Shown: positions 7,014 to 11,790 of the stretch, piece after piece
Layout of the letters: each line of letters starts with the position of its first letter
Numbering within the stretch: position 1 is the first letter of the stretch
Assembly (NCBI GenBank): GCA_022701965.1
Contig: JAKONL010000595.1
Coordinates: 1 to 11,790 of the forward strand
Direction of reading: 5' to 3'
Length of the DNA: 11,790 nt
Source: Burkholderiaceae bacterium
GTDB lineage: Bacteria > Pseudomonadota > Gammaproteobacteria > Burkholderiales > Burkholderiaceae
The notes under the pieces: generated by a model
Told to the model about the DNA's origin: nothing
Seen by the model: the letters and a program-made list of their open reading frames with translations, nothing else
Databases searched by the model: none
Program-made: the position numbers and the translations under genes

Positions 7014-7591
7014 ACCAGGAACTCCTCGCCCACCGGACGCCACTGCACCACGGCCAGCCGGGCGCCGCGGCTCGCGGGCTTGACCTGCCAGGTCTCCTGC
7101 TGCTCGGTCCACCAGACGCCCTGGCCGAGCCGCAGCGTGCCGCCGCCGACGCGCCACTGGCCTTCGATGCACATCAGCATGCCGTGCTCGCTGGCCTCCA
7201 GCGTCATCGTGTCCTCGAGGATGCGCAGCTCGGCGCGACCCTGCCCGCGCCGCACCATGAGGTTCAGGTCGCTCGACGTCCCGCCGAGGAGCGTGCACTC
7301 GACGGCGGCCTCGCCGTCGAAGGCGAACGGCTCGTGCGGCACGTCGAGCGCCTGGTCGAACCCGTCCGACCGCAGGCGCACCCCGTCGCCGTCGAGCAGC
7401 ATGATGGTCCGCTCGACGCCGGGGAAGGTCGAGAACGGGCCACTGGCCGCGATGGTCGCGATGCTCACGCGCCAGTCGAACGCGTCGGGCTCGGCGTACG
7501 GCGGCCAGCTGACGATCTCGCGGGTGGTCCCGCCGCCGTTCCTCCAGGATGTCGCGGGCAGTTCGCCCCGCGCGAAACGTCGCAATGTCAT
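7010..7591 (-). CDS. hutD: HutD family protein (cupin-fold accessory protein of histidine utilisation)
   Basis: A 193-residue HutD-family protein of usual length. HutD is a bicupin of no known catalytic role; in Pseudomonas fluorescens it is proposed to limit the level of hut expression, perhaps by binding a pathway intermediate such as formylglutamate or urocanate. Family motifs are [11 protein letters not shown] (16-26), [16 protein letters not shown] (39-54), [11 protein letters not shown] (58-68), DLNLMVRRG (108-116) and a final RLAVVQW strand (178-184). The ATG at 7591 overlaps the permease stop as ATGA and is preceded by AAGGAGG nine bases upstream, the best ribosome binding site in the cluster. 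It overlaps hutI by four bases. The position between the transporter genes and hutI is usual for hut operons. Confidence 0.94.
   Translation of the reverse strand: MTLRRFARGELPATSWRNGGGTTREIVSWPPYAEPDAFDWRVSIATIAASGPFSTFPGVERTIMLLDGDGVRLRSDGFDQALDVPHEPFAFDGEAAVECTLLGGTSSDLNLMVRRGQGRAELRILEDTMTLEASEHGMLMCIEGQWRVGGGTLRLGQGVWWTEQQETWQVKPASRGARLAVVQWRPVGEEFLV
7022..7026 (-). promoter_or_regulatory. Shine-Dalgarno sequence supporting the GTG start of hutI
   Basis: AGGAG on the minus strand within the last codons of hutD, eight bases before the GTG at 7013. It supports this non-ATG start, which overlaps the hutD stop codon. Confidence 0.65.
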
Positions 7592-8256
7592 CGCACCAGT
7601 CCTCCTTGACCGAGTTTTCGTTCCCAATGCCGCAGCACCAGCGTCACCGTGCCGGTCAGCACGAAGTACACGAGCGCGATCGCCAGATAGACCTCCAGCG
7701 AGCGGTACGACACGCTGATGATCTTCTGCCCCTCGTGCATCACGTCGTGGATGGTCAGCAGCGACACCAGCGCCGAATTCTTGATCAGCGCGATGAACTC
7801 GTTGCCCAGTGGGGGGATCATGCGCACCACCGCCTGCGGCAGCACGATCTGGCGCATCGCGACCGCGGGCGTCATGCCCAGCGACTGCGCCGCGAGCGTC
7901 TGGCCGCGGTCGATCGACTGGATCGCCCCGCGCACGATCTCCGAGACGTACGCGCCCGAATACACCCCCAGCCCCAGCACGCCGCAGACGAACGCCGGCA
8001 GCAGGAGGCCGAAGTGCGGCAGCCCGAAGAACAGGATGAACAGCTGCACCAGCAGCGGCGTGCCGCGGATCGCGGCGACGTAGGCGGTGCACAGGCCGTA
8101 GAGCCAGCGCCGCTTCGGATCGAGCCGGCCGATGCCCACCAGCAGCCCGAGCACGCAGCCCAGCAGCAGCGCGCAGGCGGTGATCTCCACCGTGACGAGC
8201 GCGCCGCGCAGCAGGTCGGGCCAGCCGGCCCACACCGGCGAGAAATCGAGATCCAC
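7588..8256 (-). CDS. Polar amino acid ABC transporter permease (HisM/GlnP type)
   Basis: A 222-residue inner-membrane permease of the histidine/glutamate/arginine/opine (HEAAT) ABC family. Hydrophobic segments lie at about 20-44, 55-78, 82-105, 148-167 and 187-208. The cytoplasmic loop that contacts the ATPase is seen as [23 protein letters not shown] (118-140, given in full only by position beyond its core), with L in place of the usual first E of the EAA motif. [10 protein letters not shown] (64-73) and [11 protein letters not shown] (157-167) are further family signatures. The start is GTG at 8256; an in-frame stop lies two codons upstream, and no Shine-Dalgarno is obvious. It follows the binding-protein gene by 14 bases and overlaps hutD by four. 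Usually such systems have one or two permeases and an ATPase; only one permease and no ATPase is present here, so it may form a homodimer with an ATPase encoded elsewhere. Histidine or urocanate import is inferred from context. Confidence 0.93.
   Translation of the reverse strand: MDLDFSPVWAGWPDLLRGALVTVEITACALLLGCVLGLLVGIGRLDPKRRWLYGLCTAYVAAIRGTPLLVQLFILFFGLPHFGLLLPAFVCGVLGLGVYSGAYVSEIVRGAIQSIDRGQTLAAQSLGMTPAVAMRQIVLPQAVVRMIPPLGNEFIALIKNSALVSLLTIHDVMHEGQKIISVSYRSLEVYLAIALVYFVLTGTVTLVLRHWERKLGQGGLVR
7601..7607 (-). promoter_or_regulatory. Strong Shine-Dalgarno sequence of hutD
   Basis: AAGGAGG on the minus strand, a full match to the 3' end of 16S rRNA, nine bases before the hutD ATG and inside the end of the permease gene. 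It suggests that hutD is translated well by itself as well as by coupling. Confidence 0.7.
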
Positions 8257-8270
8257 GGATCAGGCCGGGA

Positions 8271-9017
8271 TCACTTGAACCACTTCTTCACGATCGCGGC
8301 GTAGGTGCCGTCGGCCTTGAGCTTCTCGATCGCCGCGTTCACCGCCTTCGTCAGCTCCGGCGAGTCCTTTCGGATCGCCATGCCGTAGTCCTCGGTCGTG
8401 AGCTGCTCGTCGAGCACCTTGAGACCAGGGCGCGTGCGCGTGTACTGGTAGGCCGCTGGCTTGCCCGTCACGGCCGCGTCGCTGCGGCCGATGTCGACCA
8501 GGTTGAACATCTCCTGGTTCTTCTCGACCTCCATCAGCTGCACCTGCGGATACTTCTCCTTCACGAAGGAGACCGACTTGGTGCCCACCTGAACGCTGAC
8601 CTTCTTGCCGTTGAGATCGGCCGGCGACCGGATCGCGGTATTGCCGTCCTTGACCATCGCGACCAGGCCGCCCGCGTAGTAGGGCGCGGTGAAGTCGACG
8701 ACCTTCTTTCGCTCGTCGGTGATGTAGATGGCCGAGACCGCCATGTCGAAGCGCTTGGAGATCAGGCCGGGGATCAGGCCCTTGAAGTCGATGTCGACCC
8801 ATTCCACCTTGCGGCCCATCGCCTTGCCGACCGCCTCGACCAGCTCGATGTCGAAGCCGGTGCGCTTGCCGTTCTCGACGAACTCCATCGGCGGGAAGGT
8901 GGCGTCGGTGCCGACCGTGAGCACGGCCTGGGCCTGGGCGGCGCCGGTGAAGCCGGTGAAGCCGGAGAAGGCGGCGAGGACGACGGCGGCGGCGAGAAAC
9001 TGGCGGCGAAGGTGCAT
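8271..9017 (-). CDS. Periplasmic amino acid-binding protein of the ABC transporter
   Basis: A 248-residue family 3 solute-binding protein that would deliver a polar amino acid to the adjacent permease. A signal peptide is clear: basic start MHLRRQ, hydrophobic core to about residue 20 and likely cleavage after AQA near residue 29. The mature part shows VGTDATFPPMEFVE (35-48), GFDIELVEAVGKAMG (54-68), FDMAVSAIYITDERKKVVDF (90-109) with R103 as the expected carboxylate-binding arginine, and GRSDAAVTG (177-185) with D180 as the likely amino-group ligand. This fits histidine, lysine-arginine-ornithine or glutamine binders. AGGA lies six bases before the ATG. A 91-base gap with a hairpin precedes it, and the permease follows by 14 bases. 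Histidine is the favoured ligand because of the hut genes, but sequence does not fix it. Confidence 0.94.
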   Translation of the reverse strand: MHLRRQFLAAAVVLAAFSGFTGFTGAAQAQAVLTVGTDATFPPMEFVENGKRTGFDIELVEAVGKAMGRKVEWVDIDFKGLIPGLISKRFDMAVSAIYITDERKKVVDFTAPYYAGGLVAMVKDGNTAIRSPADLNGKKVSVQVGTKSVSFVKEKYPQVQLMEVEKNQEMFNLVDIGRSDAAVTGKPAAYQYTRTRPGLKVLDEQLTTEDYGMAIRKDSPELTKAVNAAIEKLKADGTYAAIVKKWFK

Positions 9018-9087
9018 GGCGATTCCTGTGGCGTGGAGGAGGAGAGGTGAAAAGGCGGAAACGGAAGGGGAATGCGGGGGCGGTGGA

Positions 9088-9106
9088 CGGCGGACGACAT
9101 CCGCCG
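9088..9106. repeat. Hairpin 3' of the Bug-family gene
   Basis: CGGCGGA (9088-9094) pairs with TCCGCCG (9100-9106) around a five-base loop, beginning two bases after the Bug-family stop codon on the minus strand. No T run follows, so rho-independent termination is doubtful. The downstream stretch to the binding-protein gene is pyrimidine-rich on the coding strand. A partial terminator or a hairpin that protects the upstream message from 3' decay are possible roles. Confidence 0.55.
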
Positions 9107-9108
9107 CC

Positions 9109-10086
9109 TCACTCGGCCCTGATGTTCTTCTTCTGGATGACGTCGGCCCAGCGCGCGGTCTCGGTGCCGATGGTGGCGGCCAGCGCCTGCGGCGTGCCGC
9201 CGCCCGGCTCCAGCCCGAGGCCGGCGAACTTCTCCCGGATCGCGGGCTTGGCCAGCATCGTCGCGCTCTCGGCGGCGAGCCGGTCGACGACGGCCTTCGG
9301 CGTCGCGGCGGGCACCATCAGCGCGTACCAGGACACCGCCTCGAAGCGCGGCATGCCCTGTTCGGCGACGGTCGGCACGTCCGGCAGCGTGGCCGAGCGC
9401 TTCAGGCTCGCGACGCCGACCGCGCGCAGCTTGCCGCCCCGGATCAGCGGCAGCACCGAGGACATCTGGCCGAACATCATCGTGACCTGCCCGCCGATCA
9501 CGTCGTTGAGCGCCGGGCCGGTGCCCTTGTAGGGCACGTGGATCATGCGCACCTTGCCTTCGAGCGCCATCAGTTCGCCCGCGAGGTGCGCCTGGCTGCC
9601 GGCGCCCGGCGATGCGAAGCTCACCGAATCGGGCCTGGCGGCGGCCATCGCGAGCAGGTCCTTGAGGCTCTTCGCCGGCGAGTCGGCGCCGACCACGAGC
9701 ACGTTCTCGACCGTCGCCAGCATCGCGACCGGCTGCAGGTCCGACGCCTTGTACGGCAGGTTCGGGAACAGCGACGGGTTCACGGCGATGTTGCCGGCGG
9801 GCACGATGCCGATCGTGTAGCCGTCGGGCGCGGCCTTGGCCAGGTAGTCGACGCCGATGTTGCCGGCGGCGCCGGCGCGGTTGTCGACCACGAAGGGCTG
9901 GCTCCAGGCCTCGCCGAAGTCCTGGCCGAGCACGCGCGCGAGCACGTCGACCGGACCGCCGGGCGCGAACGGCACCACCACGTGCACGGGCCGGGACGGA
10001 TAGGGCTGTGCGGCAGCCGGCGACGGCGCCGCGGCGAACAGCAGCGACGCCGCCGCGGATGCGGCCAGCACGAAACGCTTGATCAT
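9109..10086 (-). CDS. Bug-family tripartite tricarboxylate transporter substrate-binding protein
   Basis: A 325-residue periplasmic receptor of the Bug (TctC-like) family, which is hugely expanded in Burkholderiales. The signal peptide spans about residues 1-26 (MIKRF start, Ala-rich core, AAA before QPYPSRP). Family features are YPSRPVHVVVPFAPGG (29-44), D47 in the ligand loop, VVDNRAGAAGNIG (66-78), APDGYT (86-91), VPYKGTGPALNDVIGGQV and LPDVPTVAEQG. These proteins bind carboxylates or other small acids for TctA/TctB membrane partners, or act as sensors; no tctA or tctB is in the window, which is frequent for orphan Bug genes. The ATG shares one base with the stop of the preceding PhnD-like gene (TGATG), and AGGA lies six bases upstream. 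Its co-translation with that gene and OCD suggests a common substrate. The ligand is unknown. Confidence 0.94.
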   Translation of the reverse strand: MIKRFVLAASAAASLLFAAAPSPAAAQPYPSRPVHVVVPFAPGGPVDVLARVLGQDFGEAWSQPFVVDNRAGAAGNIGVDYLAKAAPDGYTIGIVPAGNIAVNPSLFPNLPYKASDLQPVAMLATVENVLVVGADSPAKSLKDLLAMAAARPDSVSFASPGAGSQAHLAGELMALEGKVRMIHVPYKGTGPALNDVIGGQVTMMFGQMSSVLPLIRGGKLRAVGVASLKRSATLPDVPTVAEQGMPRFEAVSWYALMVPAATPKAVVDRLAAESATMLAKPAIREKFAGLGLEPGGGTPQALAATIGTETARWADVIQKKNIRAE

Positions 10087-10904
10087 CAGAGTTCCTCGAA
10101 CGTGGGGACGGGGCGCCGGGCGATCGCCGCGAGCGCGTCGTAGGCGGCCGGATCGACGGCCGCGAACCCTTTAAGCAACAAGCGTTCCCTGACCTCCCGC
10201 AGATCGTCGGCCGCGGCGACGTCGGCGAGCGCGGCGCGCAGCCGCTGCAGGTCCTGCGGCGAGAGCGGCGCGGTCGCGACCAGCGGCGGGATCGGCATCG
10301 GCGCGGTGCGGGCGACGGTGCGCACCTGCGCCGCGAACGCCGGTTCGTGCCGCTGCAGCAGGTCGTGGTAGTAGCTGTCGAGCGGGCCGACGTCGATGCG
10401 GCCGCCGGCCAGCGCGTCGATCACGCCGCGTGCGTTGACCAGGCCGCCGACCGCCTTCGCGTACAGCCGCGTGCCTTCGCGCGCGCGGTACGGTGCGAGG
10501 TGGTCGGCGAACGCCACGCCGCCCGACATCGAATCCGCGAGCGTGTAGCCGACCGTGCCGCCGAAGGTGTCTTCCAGCGTCCGGTACGGCGCATCCGCGC
10601 GCACCACGATGTCGGTGAAATACACCGGTGCGCCGCCGTAGCGCGCGGGCGACGGCACCGGTGCGGCGACCACGGCGGGCCGCACCTCGCGCTGCGAGAA
10701 CGGCAGCCCGCACATCATCGCCAGGCCCAGGTCGTCGCGCGCCCACAGCGCCGACAGGGGCGCCGGCGCGTCGTAGTCGATTACCTCCCAGGCCAGGCCG
10801 GCGCGCGCCAGCACCCAGCGCAGCAGTACCTTCCATGCCTCGCGCACGGCGGGCGTCGCCGAATACATGCGCGCGTTCGCGACGGGCACAGCGCCGGCGT
10901 CCAT
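10086..10904 (-). CDS. PhnD-like substrate-binding protein without signal peptide
   Basis: A 272-residue protein resembling the PhnD/phosphonate ABC-type periplasmic binding family (type 2 periplasmic-binding fold). Suggestive segments are ARMYSATPAVREAWKVLL (11-28), DLGLAMMCGLPFS (58-70), ARYGGAPVYFTDIVVRADAP (87-106), a hinge-like TFGGTVGYTLADSMSG (113-128), and GGRIDVGPLDSYYHDLL (167-183), where an Asp-Ser-Tyr loop usually lines the ligand pocket. No signal peptide or lipobox is present, so as read the product stays in the cytoplasm; it may be a ligand sensor or accessory rather than an importer component. It starts four bases after the OCD stop, with a weak ribosome site, and its stop shares one base with the Bug gene start. 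No phosphonate genes are nearby, so a phosphonate ligand should not be assumed. Family assignment is good, function open. Confidence 0.8.
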   Translation of the reverse strand: MDAGAVPVANARMYSATPAVREAWKVLLRWVLARAGLAWEVIDYDAPAPLSALWARDDLGLAMMCGLPFSQREVRPAVVAAPVPSPARYGGAPVYFTDIVVRADAPYRTLEDTFGGTVGYTLADSMSGGVAFADHLAPYRAREGTRLYAKAVGGLVNARGVIDALAGGRIDVGPLDSYYHDLLQRHEPAFAAQVRTVARTAPMPIPPLVATAPLSPQDLQRLRAALADVAAADDLREVRERLLLKGFAAVDPAAYDALAAIARRPVPTFEEL

Positions 10905-10908
10905 CGGC

Positions 10909-11790
10909 TCAGCGGAAGCGCAGGGTCTGGCCGATGCCCATCGCCTTGGCCTTGTCGAGCATCGCGCAGCCGAGCGCGATGTCCGACAGCGACAGCCCGC
11001 GGTGCCAGAACAGGTTGGTCTCGTCGTCGCTCTCGCGGCCCGGCTTCATGCCCGCGACGATCTGCCCGAGTTCGGCATGCAGCGTCTCGGCCGAGAACCG
11101 TCCGCTGTCGACGTGCGCGCGCAGGGCGCCGAACGGGCCGGCCTTGGCCTGGCCCCAGTCGTCCATCACCATCTTGTCCATGATGTCGGTCAGCGACAGC
11201 TCGACCGCGCTGTTGGTGCCGTAGGGGATCACGCAGGCACCCTTCTTGATCCACTCGGTCTTGAGCAGCGGCTCGGGTTTCTCGAGCCGCGAGGCCTCCA
11301 CCACGATGTCGGCGCCGCGCACGCACGACTCCCAGTCCTCGGTCACCGTGATCTTCACGCCCAGATCCTGCTCCAGCTTGGCCGCGAACGCGTCGCGGCT
11401 TTCCTTGCGGCGCGAGTGCACGCGGATCTCGTCGAAGCCGAAGATCGAATGCAGCAGCCGCACGTTCCAGTAAGCCGTGCCGCGCGCGCCGATGTGGCCG
11501 AGGATCTTCGAGTCCTTGCGCGCCAGGTGCTTGGCGCCGATGGCCGTGACCGCGCCGGTGCGCATGTCGGTGATGTCGGAGGCGTCGATGATCGCCACCG
11601 GCGTGCCGTTCTTGGGATCGAACAGGTTGAGGATGGCGAGCTCCGACGGCAGGCCGATCTCGTAGTTGCGGTAGAAGTCGCCGACCACCTTCACGCCGGC
11701 GATGCCGCGGTCGCCGAGGGAGCGAATGTAGCCGCGCAGCACGTTGAAGTGCCCGGGGTAGTCCTTCTCCGGGACCAGGTGCATGCGCGG
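10909..11790 (-). CDS. Ornithine cyclodeaminase/mu-crystallin family protein (5' end outside window)
   Basis: The last 293 residues of an OCD/mu-crystallin family protein; the frame is open to the right edge, so the N-terminus (probably some tens of residues) is missing and the methionine at 11784 is internal. The family comprises NAD(P)-dependent enzymes: ornithine cyclodeaminase, alanine and opine dehydrogenases and ketimine reductases. Visible features, counted from the window edge, are a family-like substrate region (GIAGVKVVGDF, residues 29-39), NLFDPKNGTPVAIIDASDIT (55-74), TGAVTAIGAKHLARKDSKI (78-96) and the Rossmann loop LGHIGARGTAYW (97-108), followed by IRVHSRR and ADIVVEASRLEKP. 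The nucleotide loop departs from the usual G-x-G-x-Q pattern. It is the first visible gene of the co-directional cluster, four bases before the PhnD-like gene. Activity on a histidine-related or glutamate-derived amino acid is possible but unproven. Confidence 0.88.
   Translation of the reverse strand, partial: PRMHLVPEKDYPGHFNVLRGYIRSLGDRGIAGVKVVGDFYRNYEIGLPSELAILNLFDPKNGTPVAIIDASDITDMRTGAVTAIGAKHLARKDSKILGHIGARGTAYWNVRLLHSIFGFDEIRVHSRRKESRDAFAAKLEQDLGVKITVTEDWESCVRGADIVVEASRLEKPEPLLKTEWIKKGACVIPYGTNSAVELSLTDIMDKMVMDDWGQAKAGPFGALRAHVDSGRFSAETLHAELGQIVAGMKPGRESDDETNLFWHRGLSLSDIALGCAMLDKAKAMGIGQTLRFR

Noticed and set aside
5607..7718. A 703-residue plus-strand frame opposite hutI and hutD
   Set aside because: Arg/His-rich text with no recognisable domain, fully antisense to genes with intact catalytic motifs.
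8946..8963. Tandem nine-base repeat GGTGAAGCC, giving GFTGFTG in the signal peptide of the amino acid-binding protein
   Set aside because: Two copies within a signal peptide are easily explained by slippage and have no evident function.
1..11790. tRNA or rRNA genes, CRISPR array, insertion sequence or prophage
   Set aside because: No such motif was seen on reading either strand; coding genes account for nearly all bases. A dedicated search could still find short non-coding RNAs.

Overview
The window looks like chromosomal DNA from a high-GC betaproteobacterium of the order Burkholderiales, probably Comamonadaceae or a close relative. The pointers are a Bug-family periplasmic receptor, the HutF/HutG branch of histidine degradation, a methionine synthase split into separate proteins, and strong G/C bias at third codon positions. 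This placement is inferred from gene families, not from a marker gene. Genes cover almost the whole window and no gap exceeds 160 bases. I see no tRNA, rRNA, CRISPR array, insertion sequence or phage gene.

Left part (1-2277): a partial minus-strand helicase gene (dinG) runs off the left edge. Next is a small four-helix PACE-family drug efflux gene, divergent from a LysR-type regulator. Their 98-base intergenic region carries a clear inverted repeat, TTCTTT-C-AAAGAA with outer GTCA/TGAC arms, which is a strong candidate for the regulator's operator. The arrangement resembles the AceR/AceI pair of Acinetobacter.

Middle (2288-3379): a stand-alone homocysteine S-methyltransferase, equivalent to only the first domain of cobalamin-dependent methionine synthase (MetH). 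A TACAAT box lies six bases before its ATG, which suggests a leaderless mRNA. The remaining MetH domains are not in the window.

Right part (3427-11790, all minus strand): a long co-directional cluster. In order of transcription it reads: an ornithine cyclodeaminase/mu-crystallin family enzyme (5' end outside the window), a PhnD-like binding protein without a signal peptide, a Bug-family receptor, a polar amino acid ABC binding protein, its permease, hutD, hutI, hutF and hutG. Most junctions are very tight (4-base ATGA or GTGA overlaps, or one shared base), which points to one operon with translational coupling. HutI opens imidazolonepropionate to formiminoglutamate, HutF deiminates it to N-formylglutamate, and HutG releases glutamate and formate. 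The ABC genes probably import histidine or a related compound. HutH, HutU, the HutC repressor and the ABC ATPase are not in the window and may lie upstream of 11790 or elsewhere.

The most interesting part is the first segment of this cluster. A dehydrogenase-like OCD enzyme and two unrelated binding-protein genes are tied tightly to the hut genes, suggesting a modified or extended substrate range. I found no entirely new system that the sequence alone could prove.
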